NCBI RefSeq assembly: GCF_910596095.1
Contig: NC_056552.1
Coordinates: forward strand, 7,421,111 to 7,485,110
DNA from: Thunnus maccoyii
Taxonomy: Eukaryota; Chordata; Actinopteri; Scombriformes; Scombridae
DNA: 64,000 nt
Direction: 5' to 3'
Position numbers and translations under genes: made by a program
In this document: one piece after another, positions 23,890-37,434 of the stretch
Layout: each line of letters opens with the position of its first letter
How positions within the stretch are numbered: position 1 is the first letter of the stretch
Notes under the pieces: model-generated
The model's database searches: none
Seen by the model: the letters and a program-made list of their open reading frames with translations, nothing else
Told to the model about the DNA's origin: nothing

Positions 23890-24426
23890 ATTTGATGGCT
23901 TTGATTGGCTTCACCCAGTGATTGGCAGGTCAGCGCTCCATGTTGCGGCGCTGCGTGGCACTGGGCACCGACTGCCTCTGACTGCGCCGCACACGCATGA
24001 CTTGAGTTGTGAATGGCCGCGACACTTGGCACATTAGGCGCGGGGGGTAGAAGGAGAAGGAGCCGTCAGTCCGGGCACCGCTACCTGCTGCAGACCGAGC
24101 TTGTGTGTAGCCGACGCGTACACCCATGGGTGTCGCTACTGTGACCGTCTCCATCTGGACTGAGTGTAGCCGCTTTGATCGGTGCAGTCATTTTCAGAGT
24201 CGCTCGCTCGCTCGCTCAAAGCTATCTCGGACTGATTGGAAACGTGCAGACTTGGTCGCGTAATTTGGATTGAGGAGCCGCACGGAGCGCTGCAGCAGAG
24301 ACGGAACCGGAGCAGCAGCAGTGGCAGCAGCAGCAGCAGCAGCAGCAGCGGCAACAGCAGCAGCACGGGAGGCACGGATGTGATGCTAGAGCTGGCCAGA
24401 AAAACAAAGGTTCAAGTCTAGGAAAG
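23890..24426 (+). promoter_or_regulatory. CpG-rich promoter and probable first (5'UTR) exon of an unidentified + strand gene
   Basis: Two ATTGG (inverted CCAAT) boxes at about 23905 and 23922 precede a block of high CpG density (23935-24300) unlike its surroundings. The block ends in a CAG-repeat segment and a clean GGAAAG-GTAATC donor at 24426/24427. The open frames in it are short and close before the donor: an ATG at 24126 runs about 45 codons to a TAA, and a poly-Ser frame ends in TAG at 24419-24421. This suggests a non-coding first exon with upstream ORFs. The coding exons would lie beyond the window or after very large introns. The gene cannot be named from this. Confidence 0.5.
24311..24368 (+). 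repeat. CAG/CAA-type trinucleotide repeat in the putative first exon
   Basis: An interrupted CAG tract with a pure core at about 24325-24349, followed by CGG CAA CAG CAG CAG CA. In one frame it reads as Ser, but that frame stops just before the donor. A separate (GCT)n at about 24575 and (CCAG)n at 24604-24623 lie just inside the following intron. Confidence 0.8.
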
Positions 24427-27400
24427 GTAATCTGTCTTTTTGTACAGCAACTTCTGCTCTTTCTCAGCCGCTCATATTTACATTTTAAAGTTTATTTGAT
24501 TACATCTTTAATAAAAACGAGTGTGTTAGAGGTGTCAGCCTCTTGCAGCAGCCAACCTTTTAATGCCTATATCTTGCTGCTGCTGCTGCTCATAGGCAAA
24601 ACCCCAGCCAGCCAGCCAGCCAGCTAAGCCAATAAACACCCCCAGTAGTGTTTAATGAGATAGACTTAGCCAGTCCTTTGTAGACAATAACAAGCATTTT
24701 TTTTTTGTCAGCAAACTGCAACATGTGCAATGTATTTTCATGACTTTTTATATTGGGACTGTGCAACACATTGTTGTGTGTTTTTCTCTAACATTATGTG
24801 GTTAAATCAGGGGATGCAACCACAGCATTTGCAGATGATTTTAAAACAGAGGCCTCGCTGTATCAAACAGGGTGAATATATAGTGGATATAGGATACACA
24901 AAGGAGGAATTTGTACTTCTTCCTCTATGTGTAACACATATTCATCATATGTAATCTCAAGGTATAAGGGGGGTTGCCCACCCAGACAACAAACTGTCCA
25001 TAAAGTGAAGAGGTTTATATGGAAGAAGCTGTTCTTACTTGTTCAATGGCTTCAGGCCAGCACCTACCTCACTCTGCACAGCCTATTATCTGACATCTGG
25101 TCCTTCTAGACAGGGACTTATGTGGTAATAGTATGTTTCAACAAAGGCTGTTAATCTGTGTAATGTCTGTTGTTTGGAAGGGGAAAACACTTATTTCCCT
25201 ATGATCACCGTTCAGCACTTTATATGGTAGAAACAGAGTCTGGTTTGAGTGGGGAATGTTATAAGATGTCAAAATCTTGGCAGATGTCTTAGATGTTTTA
25301 TGTTTCTCAGTTATATGGTTAGGATTTAACATGGTGCAGATTTGTAAAATAGCAAAAGGCGTCACTGAGAGAAAATGTTATTTTTAGGGCATAGTTTACA
25401 CGCACTCTTTATAGTCGCGAGCTGTGCCTTTATGGCATCCAGAAAACTGCTGTGATAAAGCATTTATCAGAAAAATAGGTCTGCAGTCTGGTAAGATTTG
25501 GGTTCCAGCACTCATGGTTTTTGTATGAGGCTGGAGATGACTGCTGTCTCGCTGTACTTTTTTTTTTTTTTTTTTATTCAAGATCTCGGTTGTCAGCTCG
25601 GCTCGGCATAGATAAAAGACAGTCATCCTCAAAGCGTTCGCTCAACACTTCAATGACAAGCGCTAGTTTTGCTTCTCTCTCTCTGCTACCCCTCTCCTGA
25701 CACACATCTGTAAGTTCACAGTGTTGAGGTTTTCCGTTATGAGATCATGATGTTTTTCTTTTTTTTTTTCTTTTTTTTTTTTTGCAGCTCTGAACTTTTT
25801 GTCTGTCGGTGCTTATCTTTCTCTGCTCATGGGGGCAGTGACAAGACCTTGTTTTCCACAGTCCGAGCCAACACACAGTCCCTCCTGTCACGCTGGCTGA
25901 CAACAAAAGGTTAAAACAAAAAAAAAAAAAAAGATTCTGCTCCAGCAAATGGGCAAAGGGTTTCTCAGAAGCTTAGGTTGACAGAAAACAGCCTTCAGTT
26001 TCTCACTGAAACCTACAGTATGAATAAAACATGTCTCAAATCTTAAAATAAAAAAAGAAGGTACTCTAAAGTAGTTATTCATCAGAGAACAAAATAGTAA
26101 TTACAGGTGTTATATGGTTAATTAAGCAGCCCTAACTGAGTAGAATTGTCAGAAATTTAATTTACATAGAAGATGAAATCTTAGTTTGCATCTCCACTGA
26201 TGTAGCACTGGACATCCGTAACTCAAGAGTGACAGTTTTTCAAAAAAGGATGAAAATATACGCAGCAGAACCAGAGATATCGTCTTTTTCTCTTGCATAT
26301 TTGGTCATGTTTTCTGTATTTGCAGCATGTTTCTGTATCCGTTTTCACATATGTCGTCGATTCCATGAGGATGTTCTCTTCACTCGCTTGTATTTTTGTC
26401 TATTTTCACGCGTTTTCTTAAGTTGCACTGTGTTGAGCTTTCAGGGCCACCGTACACCTTCAGTTTTATAGCGAGCTTCAGTAACTGTGCGTTATAGAAG
26501 ACACAGAATCACCTGTTTCTCCGCTGACAATAGTCTATAGCAGATAGATCATAATGCAGACACTCTTTCTTAAAGAGAAAACCTCTTTTTTTAGTACGAC
26601 TATCATTCTTTTCTCAAAGTGGGTGCATCAGAAAGGACAAATTATAGCACTTTGTCATAAAATAACACACAGAATGATATTGCATCACACTGTAAAACAT
26701 CTGAAGTGTCACTTGCAGCTGTTTATACATAGTTTTATACAACTTACAAATAAATGTCTGACACTGCACTTTCTATTCTTAAAAGTGCTTGTAGTTAATT
26801 AAGATACATCTGACCGCACAAGAGTGTTTGACTGCTCTTTCAGATATGAAAAGGTCTGTTGTTTAATGAGGTAAAACGGCTCTTTCTGTGTGTACTCACT
26901 ACCGAGCACAGACAACGCTGGGTGTTGCTCTCTGAATCTTATCAGCTTTGAAAATGTGAGATTGTTTCCTGTACAGGGAATAAAGGTGTTGTCCTCAGGG
27001 ATGTTTTGATTCATTAACCTGAGCGCCGAGGCGAATGGCGTTCTTGATGCTGTTTTTAATCAGGAAAAGCAGGTAAGGAAACCAGAAAATCCTATTGGAA
27101 AGAGAAAACGCTAGGGGTTTTGTAGCTTTATATGTATATTGTGCATGTATGTGTGTACTGCATGAATAGCGTAATCATCGGTTTAGAAGAAAAATGCTGC
27201 GTAAAGGGATTTCAAATTGATATTTTGGTCATAATTTATATCCTTCTTGGCCAGTAAGTCAATTTAAGCCCCAAGAGTGGGCAAGGCAGTCATATTAGGA
27301 ACGTGAGGCAAAGAGGGGGGGACCGCAGCGATGGCGCCATAAACTGTATGCCGTTAGAAGTTGGGCTGTCTCAGAGAAATACCAGCAGCAGCTTTTAACA

Positions 27401-28097
27401 CGCTGAGAAATCAGTGGATAAAGATATTCCTGATAGCCTGTAAAACACAGAAATTGCCTCATTTGGAAGAAACAACAGTGCAGTGAACTCCTTTAATGAG
27501 GGATATGGATTCTCCCCAGGCATGTCCCTCATTTCGGTGTGGCCCCTTTGATTATGTAATAATGATGCAGAAAAAGGCATCTTCTTCTTTAGCGCCTCGT
27601 TCTTTCTAGTTAGCGAACGGACTCCGAGGTTTTTTTTTTGCAGCTCCTTCATCAGAGGAATAACTCTGTGGTTAACTGTTGCTACCCCCTTTTTGTTTCC
27701 TGTCCTTCTTGGAGCTCTGATGGCTTACATTTCGACTTCTGTGTCTCACCTACTCGTGCTGCTGAGCCTTTGACCGGATGAAGATTTTTGAAGTTGGCGT
27801 TAGGAATCGTCCCCTCTTGTCATTGTTGCAATTCAACCTCAGACAATTGAAGTATTATTTGTCACAAATACCACTTCGTATAGACTTCTGTGGCTTTGTT
27901 ACTGCAGAAGAGCACTTTCAACAAAAACCATGACAACGACGCGGCACTGTTTTGGTACTGTTTGTAGGGGTAAGGTCTGTTATTCCCAAAAAAAAACCCA
28001 AAATAGATTCCAAGAAAAGTGCTGGCCAGACTGTTTTTCTTTTTAATTTCATGTACATGTTGTTGCCTGTTTCTCTTCAAAGGAGTTGGATATACAC

Positions 28098-28132
<35 letters not shown>

Positions 28133-30600
28133 ATCCAGCAGCTCAACCAAAAATACAGCACAGGATCAAAGTGCTTTCTTCTGCTATGTACATGTACTAG
28201 GGAGGCTGTTAGGTAGATAGGTAGGCATAGTTACAGTTTCATAACAATAAATGGGAGCACTGCATCAATATATAATAAGCTCTGTGTTTCTCAGAGCATT
28301 GTATTTTATATACTTGGCAGAAGCATGTGTTCAGTAAGTCTTTGCTTACAAGTTATTACAGTGTTTGGTGACTATTTATATGTCCCGAAAGACAAGGTGT
28401 GTAATGGATCTGCTGTTTTAAATCAGACCAGAGGACGGGCTGAAGGCCTGTCTGTAGAGAATATATACTTTAAAGTCTGATATTTATACCCTGCGGTTTA
28501 CTTTACTGCTTTTCATTTTTAATCCACGCTTCCATATTTATAAAGCGAGCCATGTGTAAGGGTCACAGCCTTAAAAAAAAACAACCTGCGGAAGCCAAAC
28601 GTCAGAAGTAACAAGCGCTACTCCCACTACGTCTACCACTAATAATCAGAATCACAATCGAAATTGACTCGCTGGCACACAGTGTTCTGTGTTTGCTCTG
28701 TAAACAATAAACAAGGCTTCAAAAACAGTGGGAAGCCACTTGGTGGAAATGAAGTACAGCTGCTGGCTGGAGTGGCCTGTGAATGCCCCGCAGACGAAAT
28801 TGAAGTGGTGCTCTGCTGTTTTGGCGTCTCGGTATGGATGTGGAGAAATTATCTTTTTAAAAAAAAGCTAATAAGGTCTGAAAAGATGCTGACATGTAAC
28901 AACATGTTGGAGTGGATGCAAGTGCGAGCGCCCGTTCTCACTTAGGATGTATGGGAAGTCATTTCTAGCCATTTCCCCATAGTTTGCACTGATATTTCAT
29001 ATTGGCAGTTACCGCTGTGACTGGAGACTTTTAGCTTATTGCTGCATTGCAGCTTTAATGAAATCAAGTTAATCACTCCTCTCTGGACAAGCAGAAGTAT
29101 TACATGCACTCTTTTATATGTGCTACCTCTTACATTACATGACATTACCTGATTGTGCCAAGATGGCTTGGCTGTAAGATAACAAAGATTGGCTACGCGG
29201 CTGTATCCAATCAGTCTGCCACTCAAAGTTTCCTCCTGGGAACCGAAGATCCCTGTTAGCCTATTAGGCAGCTGCAGGAGCCGGGCCCCAGCTGCTGATT
29301 GTAGATGAGTGGCAGAGTGTACATCAGGCTAGAAAGCTGCGTCTCATAGCTGGAACGACAGCTACCACATCAACAACCTTTTGTTTTGCAGTGTTGTGGG
29401 GAGCAACCACTGACCTCCGTTACAACCTTTTTGGATTTATATGGTGGAAAGCGCATATTTTTACTCCCACCAGGTTGTTTCTTTGGTGTCTTCTTCTGCG
29501 CACCTCATCCAAGTGTTGTATTCATCTCTCCCTGCTCTCCTCACTCGCAACATCTGGTGTCACTATTAGCGGATTATCATGCCAACCGTCATGAAAGCTG
29601 TGCTCTATTAAAGGTTCAGCACAAGACAAACAGCGTTACCACCGTGTCACTTACTTAATGCCTGTACATCGACGCTGCTGCTGCTGCTGCCAGGGCTTTG
29701 TAATGCGATCTGTGGGCTGGCGTGAAGTTGTCAATGAAACACTAGTGCTCTGTCATATCTAAATAGTGTCACTGTTCCTCCATGTGTGGCGCTCAGTTAG
29801 CAGTGGGAGACGGAGCCTCGGCCCTGTGATGTGAACTACCATTAATGGGTTAACTTGATTATAATTTGCGAGGCATTTTTCTGTGTCTGTAGAACATAGT
29901 GAACATGTTGTTGGTGATACAGCTGCCTTCCATTGGCTTTGTGTGCTAAAACAGGGTGTGACGGCCAGTGTAGGAGGGTGAGGAGAAAAGGATTTTATGA
30001 AGAGTGGTATTGTTTTTGAGTTTGGAGCAGCGCTGTTTTCAATGATACCCTTTGTATTAATGAAATACTACGAATAAATAGCTGTAAATGATAATACTAG
30101 AGTTTTAAGGAAAATCATGTCCAACAACTGAAGAGGATGCAAACCCAGCCTTAAACCTCCTATGAAGTTGCAGATGTATCTCAGCTGCTATAATAATATC
30201 AAACAATAGGCTCCACTTAGTAGCTCATAGATTGTTATGTCGACTACCTTTTCCAAGGTCAAGAAAGAGCTTTCAATCTCAAAATATTTGGTATGACCTC
30301 GAATCTCTCTGCCAGGAGTGAGATACTGTAACAGCCTGTGAGAAGCCAGAGTACAGTGTGGTCAGCCAGCTGAATCACGCTGTTTACCACCATTGTTGTT
30401 GTTCTGATTTCTGACAGTTCACACATTGTTCACTTCTCCTGTGTGTAGATGACATCAGCTTCTTATCTGTTGTCAGACGGGTATTCTTGGTTTTTATCAT
30501 TGCGTGTCATCGTCCTTATCAGTCAGGGCTCTCACACCCAAAAGTGTATCAGGTTTTCACTCTTAGTTCTGTATATCTGTGTTAATATGATCTAATTTAT
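24427..30600. other. Large intron or gene desert, no coding evidence
   Basis: Mostly AT-rich unique sequence with homopolymer tracts: T-runs at 25559-25575 and 25760-25783, A-run at 28102-28130. Around 29230-29320 it turns complex and GC-balanced and might hold a conserved non-coding element. Open frames are short and lack splice borders. Confidence 0.55.
28102..28130 (+). repeat. Poly(A) tract of 29 bases
   Basis: An uninterrupted A run. It could be the tail of an old retroposon, but no recognisable SINE or LINE body precedes it. Confidence 0.85.
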
Positions 30601-30612
30601 TATTTATTGATT

Positions 30613-30908
30613 ATCCATCCATCCATCCATTTTCTTTACTGCTTATCCTCTAGAGTGTCAAAGAGGAGCTGGAGCCAATCTCGGCTGACATTGGGCGAGA
30701 GGCGGGGTGCAACGTGGACAGGTCGCCAGTCAATCACAGGGCTGACATATAGAATAGAGACAGACGACTGTTCACACTCACATTCACACCTACGGGCAAT
30801 TAAGAGTCTCCAGTTAACCTAACGTGCATGTTTTTGGCCTGCGGGAGGAAGTCGGAGTACCCGGAGAGAAGCCACGCAGCCACAGGGAGAACACGCAAAA
30901 TCCATACT
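30613..30908. mobile_element. Dispersed teleost repeat with (ATCC)n end, probably non-LTR retrotransposon-derived
   Basis: Starts with an (ATCC)n tract followed by a GC-balanced body containing GGAGCTGGAGCCAATCTC, CGCCAGTCAATCACAGGGCT, TTCACACCTACGGGCAAT and GGAGTACCCGGAGAGAAG. These phrases are typical of a very abundant fish interspersed repeat. The short tandem end suggests an RTE-like retrotransposon tail. Family not assigned with certainty. Confidence 0.6.
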
Positions 30909-33441
30909 CTTATTGATTATCATAGACAACAGTTTTAAAAATCAAGTGTTTGTAGAATCCAGCAGGTTTTCAGCCCTGATTTTTACCTCGATGACGACCC
31001 TGTGAGGTCAAACCTGGTCGGCGTTTCACACCGGTATGACTTAACTAAATAAAGACTTTTCCTCTGGCGCTCTCAGGCAGTGCCAGTTAGTTCTTCATTT
31101 ATATGATGAATCTTCAAAAGCACCTTAATGCCGGACAAATACATGAGAAATGAATAAAGCACTCGGCCTCTACATTCTTCTTGTATTTAGAGGCTTTCTC
31201 TCTAATTCCTATCATTGAGAACAGAATCCATTAAAGTAGCTTTCCCACATCCACATCGGTCTATATTTTGTGACATTTTATAATGAAGTAATGATCAGTT
31301 GAAAAACATAATCCACAGATTGATCAATAATGAAAATAATCATTATTTTCATCCCTTTCCATTAAGTGTGTGTCCTCCGTTTTATATAAATGGAAGACGT
31401 AACACAGCTGTGGGCAGTTTAGAGATGATAGATACCCATTTGTCATCTTTTACTGATTTTCATAAGTTATATAATATGATGAAAATTAGCTGTTTTTGCT
31501 GTTGAGTGTTATTTGGAAGTAAATTCAGTAAGTAATGAGCCAAACGAGTTATATTTGCCGGTAGCAAGTTCTCATAAAACATAATTTCAAGATTGTGTTT
31601 TCTAGGCGCATACTTTTTTTTTTTTTTGGAGATAACAGAATTACTAAAATTATAAAAGTTTGCAAAAGGAGCAATATCACACACGGATATTGCTTTACTG
31701 AACGCAGCGTCCACAAGTACCAAATATGGATGAAGTAAATCAAAGCTAAGTGAAGTGGCTGCTCTTGCTCTGCATACTGTCAGTCTGGAGTTCTGTAAAT
31801 GCTACGTGGCACATTATGCAGGCTATTTTTATGGCTCTTTTTAGCCAAACAATTGTGTTTTACTCAGGCCAAGATGGTTTTCTCAGGCCACGCACAGTTG
31901 TAAACATCAAAAAGGAAAGTGCACGCAGATCAAAAGGATGTACTCCCGTTTTCTCAGTGCAACCAAATGTCAGATTGCTGACCATAATGGCTGCAGCTGC
32001 ACGAGCTTTTCCTTTGCATATCCAGTCTCCACTGTAGCTTGACTGTGGGATCAGCACCGCTTGAGGTGGCACTTAGTGTAATCTAAGTATAATGCACTTG
32101 GTGTGGCAATGTGTTCTTCGTTATATTGTTTATGAATGTCCTATAGGAGAGACATTAAATCACACGTTAATTCTAAAAATAACCGTTTTTATTTCTAAGG
32201 ATTAGGCTGTTTTCTATGAAAAGATAAATGACCTTGTCGACAGGGTTCATACACATTTCCAGGGTTAGTTTGAGTGAGTGGCTTTCTTCAACAGTGGCTT
32301 GATTTTTTTAAATGTAGGGAGTGGTCTACTGCTTAGCCTCCAGTCACCAAAATATGTCCTTGTTCAGGCATGAGCGTTCATTGTGTTAGCAGTCAGAACA
32401 CAAAGTCCCTGAGAGTCCCAAAGAGTCTTGTCTAAAAATACCCCAAACCACCTCTGCCCCAAACTAACTACACACCAAGGGGCAAGAATAAAGAGGAGCA
32501 GCGCTGGGCTGGATGAGTTAACATGCAAACATGCAGCACACACACGCACACACGCAGCTAAATGCATCGCTCTACAATACACTCTGGAAAGATGAGCTAA
32601 GCTAATGGCTCAGGTAAGTGTTGGAGACACTTTGAGGTAAATAAAAGAAAAAAAAAAATAATAAAAGTGATCTGATATCAGAAAAAACTCTTGACTGGTC
32701 TATCAGATGTATCTTCTAAGTCATAGGGTATACAAGATATCTCTAAACAATGTGTTTTCCAAAATAAAAGATTGAAAGGAAGCATTTCTGATTGCTTGAT
32801 AGCTGTTCTCTCAGGGCTGAAAAGACTCAAGAGCCTTCCCCTCAAGGTCAGGGTCAGCCAGCCTCACAGTGGGCGACAGGAAGCCGGAGGGACTGCGGTC
32901 TCTAAACGCCTAATGAGCCTCTAATTGATATCCAGCTGAAAACCCCACAGAGTGTTAATGCCGCTTCCAAGGAAACTATATTATATCCCTTCTTCATTTA
33001 GCTAACTAGACATGGGAGGAGCTGGAGCATACTTTTTTTTTAACACAGAGTCACAGAGGTAATGACTAACAATCACAGTAGCGGGGTTAGTGAAATAGCA
33101 ATTGTGGAAAAGCTTTTTAAACACAGACACACATGTTCATATATACTCCAGTATCTCACTCCTTTTGTGTTTAATTTTATGTTGCAGAAGAAAAAAATGG
33201 CCACCAATCGTGCTCTTCTAGACGATCTGATCTCGCCATAAAGTGGTTTCATTTCTCCGTGTTAGCTGCGGTATTAAGGCCAGAGTAATATTCCCATCAT
33301 CTCCCACTCCTTTTTATGAGATGTAACCGCTGTAATGAGATTGATTCTAAGAAAGGGGCTAATCTTAGGCAATGCTTTAAACCAGCTCTCTAACCATATC
33401 CCATTCTCCACGCTTTGTTGGCTCCACCCCTCTGCCAGGAC

Positions 33442-33478
<37 letters not shown>

Positions 33479-36400
33479 ACTGTATTTGCCTAAACGTTTC
33501 ATTCGTCTTGATCCGCGCTGAATAAGATCAAGCCGGTGCTCAAAAATAGCAGTTGCTAGACTTTTTCATGCTTTGACAAGTATAGACGGGGCAGCTGGCC
33601 ATGTGTGTGTGTGTGTGTGTTTTTTTTTGTTGTTGTTGAGAAGGTGGGTATTGTTTAAAGTCAACCCCCTGTTAATTCAGCGCGCTCAGATATCGGCTCG
33701 ACGCGCCGCCGTTCAAACCGGTACCTGCCACTTAAAGCGTAGACACCTGCCAGGCTGCTGCTCAGATGTTCTATTTTTGTTTCTTGTGATAAAGCGGGTG
33801 CACACGTCGGAGGTTGGTAGGAGGTGGTTTGTTGTTTTGTTTGCTAGCTTCAGCTCTTCTAACAAAACAGTCCAAAACCTTTTGTGTTTGAATGCTGCAA
33901 AGTACTTTTACAGCCTCTCTTTCTTTCTGGCTCCACTCATACAGCAATATTAAGCAGCATGTTTAAATGAACTGGGGTCTCACAAGAGACGCAGGATGAA
34001 AGGGCACTTGTGCTTAAAGGGTGCTGAAGCAGGTGAGCAAAAAAAAAAAAAAAAAGAGTGTTGCATTAGTTTAGTGGTAAAGGCCAGAATGTCACATTTT
34101 AGAAATTACATTTCAGTCATGGAAGAGTAATGAGAAAAGCAGCTCAGCAGCACTCAAATGTCCATTTTTAAGGGGGGAAATGCCTCGTGTGTCGTCTGAT
34201 GAGTAGATCTGTGTTGGAAGTTGTAGCTAAAAGACCAATAATTGGTTTGACGCACAGCAGGCAATGTCATCATCTCTGCTACATTCATTACCAATTTGAA
34301 TCTGAACAGTAGTTTCTGGGATCTGTATGTTTTCCTGCCTTTAAGTGCTGTTACGGCACATCGTCATGAAATTCACCCAAAATCCAATAATGATATATTG
34401 GCTCATATTTGCGTTTTTATGTAATTACGTTACAGACATTTTTTAGGGCTTCCCTTGAATTTTATATTTAAGAATTGTGATGAATACATGTCTGGATATT
34501 TTAAAAACTTTGTACAGTAAAACCCATAATTATTATAAATATAAATAAAACCACAATGTGTTTAAAAATGAATTTAGAGAAAAATATGATCTACTGATGT
34601 TGGCTCGGACGGCAGCTGGGCTGACTTGACCACTCGCACAAATGGATTACAGTCATAAATATCAAACGTTTAGTTTGTTAACGATATCTTAGAAGAGGTC
34701 AGGAGCGCAGACGGAGATTAAATGGGGCAATTGGGGTTTTTTTGGGGGGGGGGTCTTTAATGACCCAGCTGATTCTGAAGATCTTTCTCCGGTCATCTGG
34801 TCAGCTCTTGGTATTTAATTTTTTATGCAAAAAAGCGTCCTCATAATTACCATTTTTAGAGCTTTTTTACTTCTTTAAACTCTCATTTTCAATTTATTGC
34901 TTTTTGTATGAACTCAGACTGAGACATAAAATAAAGACATAGATTTTTCTCTCAGCTACACAGTTAAATGAGTCACCTTATTAGCCATGAATTTAACTTG
35001 TTCTCTTGATATTCTGTCTCGGTCAATGTAACCTAAAATAACAACCGTAGGTGATTTTTCTATTTGTTTTATGTAAGTAATTGGTCCGCAGTGTCCTGTG
35101 TTTTATTTTCCAGGCCTTTGGCAACCTCAGACGCCTTGTTCTTGAGCACGGAGTCTGGTCTAAGCGGGCTAATTTGTCTGAGTGCCTATTTCTGAAACTA
35201 GCAGAGAGAGAGTCTTAGACAGAGCAATGGCCTCTTCATGATGTGAAGCCGTATACTTTAGACGGCGTAAAATGGGGAAAACATGAACCGCTAGACTTTA
35301 CACAGAGGCATTTGTATTACATGAAAGCTTAAACACTCATTGGCCTCTGAGAAGGAGATGAGAGGGGAAAGCTTAAATGCCATATTTATCAGCGAAATGG
35401 GGACTTCATTGTGTCGGTCGCATAATTTGTTTTGATCTTATTTTTGGCCTTTTCAGTTAATAATACAGAAACCCAGTGGACAAAGGAGAACTATGCGGTT
35501 TGCCACATGATTGAGATTTTGGGGTTTCTTTGGTACTGGAATTTCTATGGATGTTTTTTTCATATTGTGTACCAGATTTTGCTCCATCCCGTATCGTTGT
35601 AAAACAGACAAATAGCACAGGGAGGTGTTTTTCCCCCTTGTTTCTCTTCTAATCATCATCTGTTCGGGGGTGTAAGGGGGGGGTGGGAGGGGCAGCTGCA
35701 CGGCCTTCGCGACCCCTGAAGCTTCAAGTGACAAGAGGATTCAACCTTGGGAAATGTTCCGTGTCTTTATGTGGCCTCTGCCATATTTCTTTAACCCCTA
35801 AACCATCAGCTATCTACTCTGGTAAGGAACTTTTCACTCGCACACACACACACATAAAAATTAACATTAACAAACATTTGCAAAGATGTTTTGTTTTTCA
35901 GAGGGGAAAAAAGTAAGAAAAAATACTGCAGATAGTATTTGACTGAGATGATGGCATTTTATTAAAAAGAGCACTGTGTGGGATTTCACAAACATTTTAT
36001 ATTCATTTTAAATTAAAAAAAAAAAGTCAAATGTTACCCCAAGCATGGCCTCACAGAAGCTATTTAAAGTCTCTCTACAAGCCTGCAAAGCTCCCAACAA
36101 AAAATATTTCAGAAAATCAAACTGAGAGTGACAGATATGACTTTCTTACAGCTTCCCATTATTACTTCGGTAATTTATTTAGACACCCATTAGTCGGTAC
36201 AGCTTAATTAACGCGTTGGCAACTCAGACTATAAGCCTTGTAAAGTGATCCTCCTAAAGAGCATTGTGCACAACCATAATTAGAAAACGAAAAAAAAAAA
36301 AAAGTATTTCAAGTCCATGTGACACCCTAGAGGAAATTTGATTATTGTGTTGCAGTTTTGTTTGAAGACTTCCTTTGTGCAGCTATGACATTCTGCTTCC

Positions 36401-37200
36401 TTGCAAAAAAAAAATCTACGTCTTAGTTGTCCTTTTTGTGAATATGAGGAAGTCAGCTGCGTTGACACTGGAGGGATATTGCAGGGTTGGTATGAGAGTC
36501 TGTGAGGCTTGAATGGATGATGTTGAATTACACTGGAAGATGTTTTTGTTGTTAACACATAAGGAATTGTTTGTTTCTTATACTGGCACATTCTTCTCAT
36601 CACTTCATTTTCAACCGAGTCATGTTCTTTCTCCAAAAGTATGAGCTAATTAATTCTCTGTGTATGGCTTTATGTAATTGCCTGATAACCTGAACATGTG
36701 TTTCTGCAGGTCAAGGCGGCTTTAACTTCTCAATTTCTTTAAATTAAAGAACTCTTAGATCTTCTTTGCTCTGTCGAACATTTTGTAACAGAGAGAAAGA
36801 GGATATGAGAGGGAGAAGATGTGTAATAAATGTCCAGATTCACTGTATCACCACATGTGTTTCGTGAACAGTCAAGATATCTGGTTAGATGCAGAATATC
36901 TTTTGATCTCCCTAATCATCCCCCTAATTTACGAGTTTCTTATCACATGACTGAAAACATCTCCCACACAGAAATTTCAGCCCCCCCCCCCCCTCCTCCC
37001 CAATCCCCCAATCCCCCATCCTTAACTCACCACCTAATGACATAATGACATATTTGGTTAGAGTGAGTGCTTAGGGGTTCGGTGGCTCCGCATGGCAACT
37101 CTGAATGCACTGCTTTATGTCAGATCCACCCTCTGAAGAGGGTGACAACTGTCTACTGTCCCAGTCTGCCCTCTGACAACCAGCCCTTGTAGCTACCCCC
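30909..37200. other. Non-coding, with microsatellites and candidate conserved blocks
   Basis: No supported exon. It holds a (CT)n tract at 33444-33475, a (GT)n tract at about 33605-33620, a G-run near 34742 and a C-run near 36980. Stretches at 32820-33000, 35100-35440 and 36120-36260 are complex, repeat-free and dotted with TAATTA- or CTAAT-type words, as in vertebrate conserved non-coding elements. That can only be tested by alignment. Confidence 0.45.
33444..33475 (+). repeat. (CT)n microsatellite
   Basis: About 16 uninterrupted CT units. Likely polymorphic; no function suggested. Confidence 0.9.
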
Positions 37201-37434
37201 AAACAGCGTTGTTTGCATCACCAACCACTCTTTGTGTTCTCTGTTGGAAAAAGATCATCGACAGCGAACGGAGAGAGCGGTGACAGCTCAGGCAGGCCGC
37301 CGCGTAGACCCACCACGCCACTGCCGCCGAGTCGGATATCGAATTGCGTCCGCCGTCTGTCAATATGGACTCTCTCAGTCCATTGCTCGCCTTGAGTTAA
37401 AAGTTTTTTTATTTTACTGTGGTTGTCTTTGTAG

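Noticed and set aside
24236..24421. Poly-Ser open frame over the CAG repeat as a coding exon
   Set aside because: The frame ends in TAG before the splice donor and has no homology beyond the repeat; a 5'UTR exon fits better.
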